From an uncultured Eubacteriales bacterium (lineage in GTDB: Bacteria; Bacillota; Clostridia; Peptostreptococcales; Anaerovoracaceae), in NCBI GenBank assembly GCA_902793875.1, contig CADBFL010000052.1:1-10119 (forward strand): a stretch of 10,119 bases of DNA, in the 5' to 3' direction. A program made the position numbers and the translations under genes. The notes beneath the pieces are model-generated. The model had not been told where the DNA came from, searched no databases, and was given only the letters and a program-made list of their open reading frames with translations. Below, in pieces: positions 1 to 6,091 of the stretch (positions are counted from its first letter, which is position 1; the number at the start of each line of letters is the position of its first letter).

Positions 1-777
1 CTCGGCGCGACCTGCACGATGGGCACACAGCTCTTCGAGCCGCATGTGACAGGATATGCGATAGACACGGTCGAGGACTATAAAAAGCTCACGCCGATGG
101 ATCTGGACTCGGGCAGGGCGAGGGTGGTCCTGGACGCGATCAGGATCCTTAAAGAGGAGACGGAGGGTGTGCCTATCATCGGCAACATCGTAGGACCTGT
201 CAGCGTGGCGAGCTCTGTATGCGAGCCGACCAGATATTACAAGCAGATGAGACAGAAGCGCGAACTCACGCACGAGTACATGCAGTTCGTGACAGATGAC
301 CTCATCAGGTTCGCCCTTGCGATGATCGATGCCGGAGCCGACGTCATAGCGATGTCTGATCCGAGCGGCACGGGCGAGATACTGGGACCTAAGTTCTTCG
401 ATGAATACGCCGTAACATACATCAATCAGGTGGTCGACGCCGTACAGGCGATGGGCGCTAAGATCATAGTCCACATCTGCGGACAGATGAAATCGGTGTA
501 CGACAAGGTCGCGAAGATACACAGCGACGCGTTCAGCTTCGATGCCGTGGTATCGCTGAGAGAGGCAAAAAAGAACCTGCCTGAAAAGGTGATAATGGGC
601 AATGTGAGCACATTCGCGATCGAAAACCAGAACGAGGAAACAGTGGACAAGCTTACAAGGGCGGCATACAGCAACGGATCGGACATAATATCGCCGGCCT
701 GCGGCCTCGGGATGGGCTCGCCTCTTGCCAACGTGCAGCAGGTGCTCAGGACGGTAAAGACTTTCGCTGATGAGTAA
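1..777 (+). CDS. URO-D family corrinoid-type methyltransferase (MtaA/MtbA-like), 5' partial
   Basis: The reading frame is open through the left edge, so the gene starts outside the window; the ATG at 19 is internal. About 258 residues are visible, against a family length of about 340, so roughly the first 80 are missing. Counting from the ATG at 19, the zinc-site motif H-x-C-G is at residues 152-155 (HICG) and a C-terminal Cys lies at 228 in SPACGLGMGSP. This is the H-x-C...C zinc set of the MtaA/MtbA/CmuA branch of the uroporphyrinogen decarboxylase superfamily, which moves methyl groups from methylcobamide to a thiol. The neighbours (another URO-D-like protein, DUF1638) fit methyl transfer better than heme synthesis, and no heme genes are near. 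The acceptor and methyl donor cannot be told from sequence. Family assignment is firm; exact reaction is inferred. Confidence 0.88.
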   Translation, partial: LGATCTMGTQLFEPHVTGYAIDTVEDYKKLTPMDLDSGRARVVLDAIRILKEETEGVPIIGNIVGPVSVASSVCEPTRYYKQMRQKRELTHEYMQFVTDDLIRFALAMIDAGADVIAMSDPSGTGEILGPKFFDEYAVTYINQVVDAVQAMGAKIIVHICGQMKSVYDKVAKIHSDAFSFDAVVSLREAKKNLPEKVIMGNVSTFAIENQNEETVDKLTRAAYSNGSDIISPACGLGMGSPLANVQQVLRTVKTFADE

Positions 778-1513
778 AGACGCATTCCTAAGATATGAAG
801 GAGAAGGCAGTGAGTATACTGTGTCTGAAGGCACGCTTCGAATAGGCGAGCTGGCTTTTGCGGGCGCGGACGGACTCGAGAAACTGTATATACCGGACTC
901 TGTAGGGGAGATCGGAAATTACGCCTTCATGAATTGCTATTCTCTGCGGGAGATCAGACTGCCTGCGTCTGCGCAAAGGCTGGGCGCGGGGCTCTTCCAG
1001 AACTGCTGGCAGCTCAGGAGCGTGAAGCTGCCGGAGGGTACGAAGTCCCTCGGTACGGACATGTTCGAGAACTGCCACGCGTTATCGGAGATATGGCTCC
1101 CGCGATCGCTCGAAGAGGCGGCGCGGACATCTCTTTCCGGATGCAGGAGCCTGAAGACGATACACATAAGTCCGGAGCAGCTGGACATACTCCCGTCCTC
1201 GGCGAAGTACACAGCCGTGCTCACGTATATGGAGGAGCACGCGGACACAGCCGGAGACGGTGCGGACGGAGAAGACCTGATCTGCAGCTTCGCTTCGGAA
1301 AGGCAGAAGTCGCTTCTTGATCTGGCGGTCAACAGAAGGAGCACGGAAGCGGTGAGATATATGCTTTCACGCGGACTGGTGAATGAAGAGGCCATGAAGG
1401 AATATCTGGACAGATCGGCCGTATCGGGCAGGGTCGAGATTACGGCGCTGCTGCTCGACGGTCTGAGGGACATGAAGAGGACGGATCCTCTTCTGGATGA
1501 AGCGTTCATATAG
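770..1513 (+). CDS. BspA-type leucine-rich-repeat protein with ankyrin-like tail
   Basis: A 247-residue protein with no signal peptide or membrane segment, so probably cytoplasmic. Residues 36-127 hold four consecutive repeats of exactly 23 residues (36-58, 59-81, 82-104, 105-127) with the pattern L-x-x-[IV]-x-[IL]-P-x-S/G...F-x-x-C, followed by the start of a fifth (LKTIHIS). This is the LRR_5/BspA (Treponema pallidum type) repeat. Residues about 180-232 look like two degenerate ankyrin-style helix pairs (SLLDLAVNRRSTEAVRYMLS, then AVSGRVEITALLLDGL). Its ATG overlaps the 3' end of the upstream methyltransferase by 8 nt with no good ribosome binding site, so translational coupling is likely. 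LRR and ankyrin folds usually mediate protein binding. A scaffold or partner role for the methyltransferases is only a guess from position. The real function is unknown. Confidence 0.85.
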   Translation: MSKDAFLRYEGEGSEYTVSEGTLRIGELAFAGADGLEKLYIPDSVGEIGNYAFMNCYSLREIRLPASAQRLGAGLFQNCWQLRSVKLPEGTKSLGTDMFENCHALSEIWLPRSLEEAARTSLSGCRSLKTIHISPEQLDILPSSAKYTAVLTYMEEHADTAGDGADGEDLICSFASERQKSLLDLAVNRRSTEAVRYMLSRGLVNEEAMKEYLDRSAVSGRVEITALLLDGLRDMKRTDPLLDEAFI

Positions 1514-1532
1514 ATAGAAAAGGCAACAGATA

Positions 1533-2402
1533 ATGGACGAGATAAGAGAATACAAATGCACATATTCGAATTCGGTGGGCATCAGCGCCGAGGTCACTGA
1601 GGGACTCGGGCTTGAGTTCCCGGACGCATACATGCACAGTGATACCATGCAGACCCTGGCAAAGGCTGTAAGGAAGCACGATGATGCGGACTTCTGCCTG
1701 CTGCCGTTCTGCCGCACGGTCGAGGCCGAGGCGATGGGAGCTGTGCTCAACTACGGCGATGCCAATACCGGACCGAGGGCAAAGGACCCGATCTGCGAGG
1801 GCATCGATGACGTGCTGGCGCTGCCTTCAGTCGATGTGACAAAGGGCAGGATGGCCGAAGTCCTCAGGGCCTGCGCAGAACTCAAAGCGCAGGGAGAGAC
1901 AGTGTGCCTCGAGGTCACGGGACCGTTCACCATCCTCAATGCTCTGATGGAGCCGCGCAAGGTCTTCAAGGCATACCGTAAAGACGCGGAAGGCATGAAG
2001 AAGGTGCTCGATAAGCTGAGCGGCGATCTGCTCGCATATATCAAAGCGGGCAAAGATGCCGGAGTGGACATATTCATCTTTTCCGATTCAGCCGGAGCGC
2101 CTGAGCTCCTGGGCCCTAAGTTCATGACTCAGGGGGTGGAGGACTTCTACCATCCGTTCCTTAAGAAGGTCGAAGCGCTCATGGACGACAGCTGCATCTT
2201 CCTGCTCTGCCCAAAGTTCACATATGCTGTTATCGATACCGGCTGGGGTGAGTTCAGAGATCATCAGCTGGAGGAGGGCACAGACTTCATGCAGGCGATG
2301 CTGCAGATGAAGGGCAGGGTAAAGATCGCCGGACAGGTCTGCATCAAGAACATCGGGGTGAAGCTCGCGAACGGAAGGTTCAGAGAGATCGTTCTGAAAT
2401 AA
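1533..2402 (+). CDS. Divergent short URO-D/MtbA-like methyltransferase-family protein
   Basis: A 289-residue protein, shorter than the usual 330-370 of the family. Family features are the central EVTGPFTILNAL segment (127-138) and the DAGVDIFIFSDSAGAPELLGPKF block (175-197), which parallels DAGADVIAMSDPSGTGEILGPKF in the first gene. At the expected zinc-site position the H-x-C of the relatives reads L-L-C-P (C226); the His is absent. A second Cys lies at 270 (AGQVC) and the chain ends 19 residues later, without the usual C-terminal helical segment. It may bind zinc differently or act as a partner or non-catalytic subunit. The start at ATG 1533 is preceded by AAAAGG at 1518-1523 with 9-nt spacing. 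It lies 19 nt after the LRR gene and 12 nt before the DUF1638 gene, so one transcript is likely. Confidence 0.8.
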   Translation: MDEIREYKCTYSNSVGISAEVTEGLGLEFPDAYMHSDTMQTLAKAVRKHDDADFCLLPFCRTVEAEAMGAVLNYGDANTGPRAKDPICEGIDDVLALPSVDVTKGRMAEVLRACAELKAQGETVCLEVTGPFTILNALMEPRKVFKAYRKDAEGMKKVLDKLSGDLLAYIKAGKDAGVDIFIFSDSAGAPELLGPKFMTQGVEDFYHPFLKKVEALMDDSCIFLLCPKFTYAVIDTGWGEFRDHQLEEGTDFMQAMLQMKGRVKIAGQVCIKNIGVKLANGRFREIVLK

Positions 2403-2414
2403 GGAACAAATATA

Positions 2415-3098
2415 TTGGAACTGACGAAATATAAGAAAATAATACTGATCGCATGCTCGATGATCGAGGACGAGATAAATGACGTCTTCGATCGTTTTGA
2501 TATACCGGACATGGAGATCCGCTGGCAGGAGAGGGGTCATCACAATGATCCGGACAGGCTGAGAGATGTCGTGCAGGCTGAGATAGACAGGGCGGAGAGC
2601 GAGGGGGCCGATCTGATCATGCTCGCCTACGGACTATGCGGCAACGGGGCTCTCGGCTGGCACACGGAGAAAGCGACGCTCGTCATGCCGCGATTCGACG
2701 ACTGCGTCAACATGATGCTCTGCACCGGCAAAAGGGACAGGCGCAATTACCTCAGCGCCGGCCATATGTATCTGACAGGCGGCTGGACGAAGGACGAAGG
2801 AGCTCTTCTCGACATGTTCGAAAGCTATCTTTCAAAGTACGGAAAACGCAAGGCAGACAAGCTCATGAAGATGATGCTCGCATCATACAGCAGCGTGACC
2901 GTGATCGATACGGGCTGCTACGAGATGGAGCCCGTGATGGAATACGCGGCGGAGTGCGCGGAGCGCTTCGGACTTGAACGCAATGTCGTGGCGGGAGGCA
3001 ACGAGCCGCTCAGAAAGCTCATTACGGGAAACTGGGATGGGGACATCATAATAAAAGATCCGGGAGAAACCGTAGAAGAGTGCGATTATTCGTTTTAG
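2415..3098 (+). CDS. DUF1638 domain-containing protein (TTG start)
   Basis: A 227-residue soluble protein recognised as DUF1638 from ordered motifs: ACSMIEDE (13-20), ADLIMLAYGLCGNG (65-78), MPRFDDCVNM (91-100), YLTGGWTKDE (119-128) and VIDTGCYE (163-170). Conserved-looking Cys at 14, 75, 97 and 168 suggest metal or corrinoid-related chemistry, though no DUF1638 activity is established that I can cite. DUF1638 genes are commonly found beside corrinoid methyltransferase genes in methanogens and anaerobic bacteria, which matches the two URO-D-type neighbours upstream. The start is a TTG at 2415, chosen because AAGGAA at 2401-2406 sits 8 nt upstream and the N-terminal strand (KKIILIACSM) begins properly there. 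It is the last gene of the left operon. Confidence 0.85.
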   Translation: MELTKYKKIILIACSMIEDEINDVFDRFDIPDMEIRWQERGHHNDPDRLRDVVQAEIDRAESEGADLIMLAYGLCGNGALGWHTEKATLVMPRFDDCVNMMLCTGKRDRRNYLSAGHMYLTGGWTKDEGALLDMFESYLSKYGKRKADKLMKMMLASYSSVTVIDTGCYEMEPVMEYAAECAERFGLERNVVAGGNEPLRKLITGNWDGDIIIKDPGETVEECDYSF

Positions 3099-3124
3099 AG
3101 ATACTTAGGATTACTTGATTTATT

Positions 3125-3141
3125 GTTAAGAACACCTTAAC
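3125..3141 (+). repeat. Small inverted repeat after the DUF1638 gene
   Basis: GTTAAG, a 5-nt loop AACAC, and CTTAAC form a perfect 6-bp stem 26 nt after the DUF1638 stop codon. It is AT-rich and lacks a downstream T run, so it is weak as an intrinsic terminator. It could equally be an operator half-site pair. No other terminator for the left operon is visible. Confidence 0.35.
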
Positions 3142-3160
3142 TATTCCGTGATAAGAAGTT

Positions 3161-3219
3161 CACAATGATACCTGATACACAATAATAAGAACATGTAGTT
3201 GTGAAAAGGCACAATTATC
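3161..3219 (+). repeat. Three CACAATnAT direct repeats in AT-rich intergenic DNA
   Basis: CACAATGATA (3161-3170), CACAATAATA (3178-3187) and CACAATTATC (3210-3219) share the core CACAATnAT. In addition TTCACAA (3159-3165) and TTGTGAA (3199-3205) are inverted copies flanking the second repeat. All lie upstream of the antiporter promoter in a 282-nt non-coding stretch (3099-3380) that is clearly richer in A and T than the flanking genes. They may be regulator binding sites, but low-complexity AT DNA makes chance repeats fairly likely. Confidence 0.3.
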
Positions 3220-3263
3220 AGTTAAACAAATAATTAGCATTCTTTTCAAGAACTTTTATAAAT

Positions 3264-3291
3264 TTTACATCTGCTCATATTGCGGTATAAT
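3264..3291 (+). promoter_or_regulatory. Sigma-A-type promoter for the NhaC-family gene
   Basis: A -35 of TTTACA (5 of 6 to TTGACA, 3264-3269), a 16-nt spacer, and a perfect -10 TATAAT (3286-3291). Transcription would begin near 3298, giving a leader of about 83 nt. That leader holds an AGCCAT (3315-3320) / ATGGCT (3343-3348) inverted repeat, which could form a small stem. No known riboswitch class is recognised in the leader. Confidence 0.65.
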
Positions 3292-3364
3292 TCATAAGGT
3301 TGCGTGAAACATGCAGCCATTTAAATTGTTTAGGTATTTCTGATGGCTTTCAGGCATATACAGA

Positions 3365-3371
3365 AAAGGAG
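3365..3371 (+). promoter_or_regulatory. Ribosome binding site fixing the NhaC-family start
   Basis: AAAGGAG lies 9 nt before the ATG at 3381. It decides against the in-frame TTG at 3300, which would sit at about the predicted transcription start and add 27 polar, Cys/His-containing residues unlike the family N-terminus. Confidence 0.75.
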
Positions 3372-3380
3372 AATAATATA

Positions 3381-4739
3381 ATGAGCAATCAGAAGAAAAG
3401 CAACGGCTGGGCGCTCCTGCCGTTCGCAGTATTCATCGTCATCTACCTCGGAGCCGGGATCATCCTCCAGAACAAGGGCGTAGAAATGGCGTTCTATCAG
3501 TTCCCTGCGGTAGTAGCAATGTTCTTTGCAGTTCTCGTAGCATTCGCTATGAACTACAAGGCAGGCATCAACGCTAACTTCAGCATCTTTGCAAAAGGAG
3601 CAGCCAACGAAGACGTAATGGCGATGCTCATGATCTACCTGCTCGCCGGAGCTTTCTCTGCAGTAGCGGGAGCCATGGGCGGAGTCGACGCTACAGTCAA
3701 CCTGGGCGTTTCGATCATCCCTGCATCGCTGCTTACAGCAGGACTCTTCGTTATCGCAGCATTCCTCGCAACAGCAACGGGAACATCGATGGGTACTATC
3801 GGAGCTCTCGTTCCTATCGCACTCGGAGTTGTTGACAAGGCAGGACTCAGCCTTCCGCTCGTCATGGCCGCAGTAGTTTCCGGCGCTATGTTCGGAGATA
3901 ATCTGTCCATGATCTCGGATACGACTATCGCCGCTACAAGAACTCAGAAGGTAGAACTCAAGGACAAGTTCAGGACAAATTTCTGGATCTCGTTTCCTGC
4001 AGCAATAGTTACTATCGTACTGCTCATCATCTTCGGCAGACCTGATACAGCCCAGGCTCTTACAGTTGAACCGTTTTCGTTCATCAAAGTCATCCCTTAC
4101 CTGCTTGTACTCGTACTTGCGCTCATCGGCATGAACGTATTTGCGGTACTGACTATCGGTATCTTTGCAGCAGGAATCATCGGAATGGCATACGGCGATA
4201 TCACATTCATGGATTTCGCAGTCAAGATCTGGGAAGGTTTCCAGGGCATGATCGAGGTGTTCCTCCTGTCCATGCTCTGCGGCGGTATTGCTGAGATGGC
4301 CAAGCACTACGGCGGCCTTGACTGGCTCATCGAGAAGCTGTCCAAGACATTCAAGGGAAAGAAGTCTGCGCAGGTCGGCCTCTCCGCGCTTGCTGCACTT
4401 ACTGACATGGCTACAGCCAACAACACTGTTGCCATCATCGTTGACGGACCTATGGCACGTGAGATCAGTGAAAAGTACGACATCGACCCAAGAAAGACCG
4501 CATCCATTCTGGACATGTTCACATGCATCATGCAGGGACTCATCCCTTACGGAGCTCAGTTCCTCGTAGTTGCAAGCATGTGTGAAGGAAGAGTAAGCCC
4601 TCTGGACATCATCCCGAGGAACTGGTACCTCTTCCTCCTCGCCGGATTCGCTATCCTTTCGTACTTCGTACCTTGGTATGAGAAGATCACGCTCAAGGGC
4701 AAGTGGGACTGGAAAAAGAACAAAGTAGTCAACGAGTAA
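3381..4739 (+). CDS. NhaC-family Na+/H+ antiporter-type transporter
   Basis: A 452-residue very hydrophobic inner-membrane protein with about 11-12 membrane segments, beginning near residues 11-30 and 42-57 and ending near 415-432. The NhaC-family signature FGDNLSMISDTT is at 171-182, preceded by TATGTSMGTIGALVPIA (131-147). A second conserved block near 340-360 (LTDMATANNTVAIIVDGPMA) and the following IDPRKTASILDMFTCIMQG also fit the family. NhaC proteins exchange Na+ and H+, and relatives such as MleN couple this to organic acid exchange, so the actual solute here is open. It has its own promoter and sits between two methyltransferase-family loci; supplying substrate or maintaining the sodium gradient for methyl-compound use is possible but inferred. 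The chain ends in a short Lys-rich cytoplasmic tail. Confidence 0.85.
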   Translation: MSNQKKSNGWALLPFAVFIVIYLGAGIILQNKGVEMAFYQFPAVVAMFFAVLVAFAMNYKAGINANFSIFAKGAANEDVMAMLMIYLLAGAFSAVAGAMGGVDATVNLGVSIIPASLLTAGLFVIAAFLATATGTSMGTIGALVPIALGVVDKAGLSLPLVMAAVVSGAMFGDNLSMISDTTIAATRTQKVELKDKFRTNFWISFPAAIVTIVLLIIFGRPDTAQALTVEPFSFIKVIPYLLVLVLALIGMNVFAVLTIGIFAAGIIGMAYGDITFMDFAVKIWEGFQGMIEVFLLSMLCGGIAEMAKHYGGLDWLIEKLSKTFKGKKSAQVGLSALAALTDMATANNTVAIIVDGPMAREISEKYDIDPRKTASILDMFTCIMQGLIPYGAQFLVVASMCEGRVSPLDIIPRNWYLFLLAGFAILSYFVPWYEKITLKGKWDWKKNKVVNE

Positions 4740-4763
4740 TAATCTCCATAGCGTTAATGGAAT

Positions 4764-4800
4764 CGCGTATGCCGGAACCCCTTGAGGTTCCGGCATTGCG
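4764..4800 (+). terminator. GC-rich hairpin after the NhaC-family gene, possible terminator or attenuator
   Basis: An 11-bp perfect stem ATGCCGGAACC (4769-4779) / GGTTCCGGCAT (4786-4796) with a 6-nt loop, extendable by CGC/GCG across a small internal loop. There is no T run after it (TGCGTAAAAG), so termination may be partial, leaving read-through into the methyltransferase gene 25 nt further on. No clear separate promoter for that gene was found in the gap. Confidence 0.5.
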
Positions 4801-4824
4801 TGCGTAAAAGATAAAGAGGACAAA

Positions 4825-5931
4825 ATGGGTATAATCGAAGAATACGGACACGGACTGGTGATACCGAAGGACGAGCTTACTGCGATCGAGCGTGACAGAC
4901 TGCTGAGTGAAGGCAAACCTGTGGACCGCATCATGTGCTGTATCGATACAGGAGAGACTCTCGCGCCTATGATCGGTCTCAAGGTAAAGGACTATTACTT
5001 CTCATCAGAGCACATGCTCGAACTCGAGCAGTATATTTATGACACATTCCGGTCGGATGGAGCGGGACTCTCAACGACCCTGCGAGGAATGGCCGAAGCC
5101 ATGGGATCGAAAATCAAATACTTCGATCACAATATTGCTCAGCTCGAGACACCGGCTCTTGCGAGCCTGGATGAGGTAGACAAGGCAAAACTGGTCGATG
5201 TCGATAAGGACGGCAGACTGCCGATCATCCTCAGGGGTCTTAAGATGGTCAAGGAAAAGCTCGGAGACAAGGTTCCTGTAAGCGGTACTGTCACGGGGCC
5301 TCTTACCATCGCGGCTATGGTCGTCGGTACAGAGAACCTGCTTATCGGTATGGTCAAAAAACCTGATAAGGTCAAGCAGCTGATGGAAGTGATCACGGAG
5401 AATAACGAAAGATACATTGCACGCATGCTCGAAATGGGAGTCGGCGTGGGCTTTGCCGATCCTGTGAGTACTACCTCACTTCTAAGGGTCAAGCAGTATC
5501 AGGAGTTCTCGCTTCCTTACTTCCAGCACAATGTCGACTTTATTAAGAAGAACGGAGGAGGCTGCGGCCTTCACATCTGCGGAGGCTCCAGAAAGCTCTG
5601 GGAGCTCCTGAACGATACAGGCATCGGCTGCTTCGGGCTCGACAACATCGAGGATCTTGAAGAGGCCAAGAAAGTGCTCGGACCGCATATGGCGATCCAG
5701 GGCAACATCCCTCCTGTCGATGTGGTGAGACTCGGTACACCTCAGGACGTGCTCAGATCTGCAAAGGAATGCATCCGAAAGGCCTGGGATTCCCCGAACG
5801 GATTCACGCTGACTTCGGGATGCCAGACTCCTATGGATACTCCGGCAGAGAACCTGCAGGCAATGATGGATGCAGCGCGCATATTCGGCCGCTATCCAAT
5901 CGACATTGACCTGCTGAACACAGTAATGTAA
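4825..5931 (+). CDS. URO-D family corrinoid-type methyltransferase (MtaA/MtbA-like), complete
   Basis: A full-length 368-residue soluble member of the URO-D superfamily. The zinc-site motif H250-I-C252-G and a third candidate ligand C333 (TSGCQTP) are intact. GTVTGPLTIAAMVVG (154-168) is the usual substrate-pocket segment, and AIQGNIPP (290-297) the strand seen in methylcobamide:thiol methyltransferases. An extended N-terminus (residues 1-60) carries CCIDTGETLAPMIGLKVKDYY. The role inferred from the family is zinc-activated thiol methylation using a methylated corrinoid protein, or the reverse. AGAGGA at 4815-4820 lies 4 nt before the ATG, a tight but workable spacing. It follows the antiporter gene after a hairpin and is closed by a strong terminator, so it may form a two-gene unit with the transporter. 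Heme-type UroD is less likely because no heme genes are nearby. Confidence 0.88.
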   Translation: MGIIEEYGHGLVIPKDELTAIERDRLLSEGKPVDRIMCCIDTGETLAPMIGLKVKDYYFSSEHMLELEQYIYDTFRSDGAGLSTTLRGMAEAMGSKIKYFDHNIAQLETPALASLDEVDKAKLVDVDKDGRLPIILRGLKMVKEKLGDKVPVSGTVTGPLTIAAMVVGTENLLIGMVKKPDKVKQLMEVITENNERYIARMLEMGVGVGFADPVSTTSLLRVKQYQEFSLPYFQHNVDFIKKNGGGCGLHICGGSRKLWELLNDTGIGCFGLDNIEDLEEAKKVLGPHMAIQGNIPPVDVVRLGTPQDVLRSAKECIRKAWDSPNGFTLTSGCQTPMDTPAENLQAMMDAARIFGRYPIDIDLLNTVM

Positions 5932-5971
5932 GAAGAGTCAGCCGGTATTCTGCTTCACACAATCACCTCCG

Positions 5972-6011
5972 GAGGCGTTATAGATTATTTCTATAGTGCC
6001 TCTGTTGTTTC
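5972..6011 (+). terminator. Intrinsic terminator after the methyltransferase gene
   Basis: A 13-bp stem at 5972-5984 and 5990-6002 (two G-U pairs, otherwise perfect) with loop TTATT, followed by the T-rich tail TGTTGTTT. It starts 40 nt after the stop codon. The left arm overlaps the perfect palindrome CCTCCGGAGG (5966-5975), which contains both a Shine-Dalgarno-like and an anti-Shine-Dalgarno sequence and could form a competing structure. Confidence 0.75.
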
Positions 6012-6033
6012 AGACCGGAAAAAGCAGGATACT
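6005..6033 (+). promoter_or_regulatory. Weak candidate promoter for the double-cubane protein gene
   Basis: TTGTTT (6005-6010), a 17-nt spacer and GATACT (6028-6033) give 3/6 and 4/6 matches to the sigma-A consensus. It overlaps the tail of the preceding terminator. The gene needs its own promoter if that terminator works, and this is the best spaced candidate seen. Confidence 0.3.
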
Positions 6034-6052
6034 TGTAGGGGCCGGTTATATT

Positions 6053-6068
6053 GGCAGCATCGGCTGCC
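6053..6068 (+). repeat. Short GC hairpin in the leader before the double-cubane gene
   Basis: GGCAGC, loop ATCG, GCTGCC: a perfect 6-bp stem ending 6 nt before the ribosome binding region AAGGAAAGGA. It could tune translation, but it is short and may be coincidental. Confidence 0.35.
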
Positions 6069-6091
6069 GGCAATAAGGAAAGGACAAAAGC

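Noticed and set aside
937..1563. Minus-strand open frame of 208 codons opposite the LRR gene
   Set aside because: Ser-rich low-complexity product without motifs; the + strand has regular 23-residue repeats that cannot arise by chance.
3300..3380. TTG-initiated N-terminal extension of the NhaC-family protein
   Set aside because: It would start at about the predicted transcription start, has no ribosome binding site and adds residues unlike the family; ATG 3381 has AAAGGAG at good spacing.
3298..3380. Possible riboswitch (sodium, cobalamin or guanidine type) in the antiporter leader
   Set aside because: The leader is only about 83 nt with one modest 6-bp stem and none of the conserved motifs I know for these classes.
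3330..4982. Very long open frame (550 codons) on the minus strand opposite the antiporter gene
   Set aside because: Its product is improbably rich in Cys, Arg, Asp, Glu and Ser with no fold or motif, while the + strand frame encodes a clear NhaC protein. It is a by-product of codon bias, since few sense codons place stops in that antisense frame.
4825..5931. Reading the URO-D family gene as heme-pathway hemE
   Set aside because: The H-x-C...C zinc set and neighbourhood fit methylcobamide-dependent methyltransferases; three such paralogues and no heme genes occur in the window.
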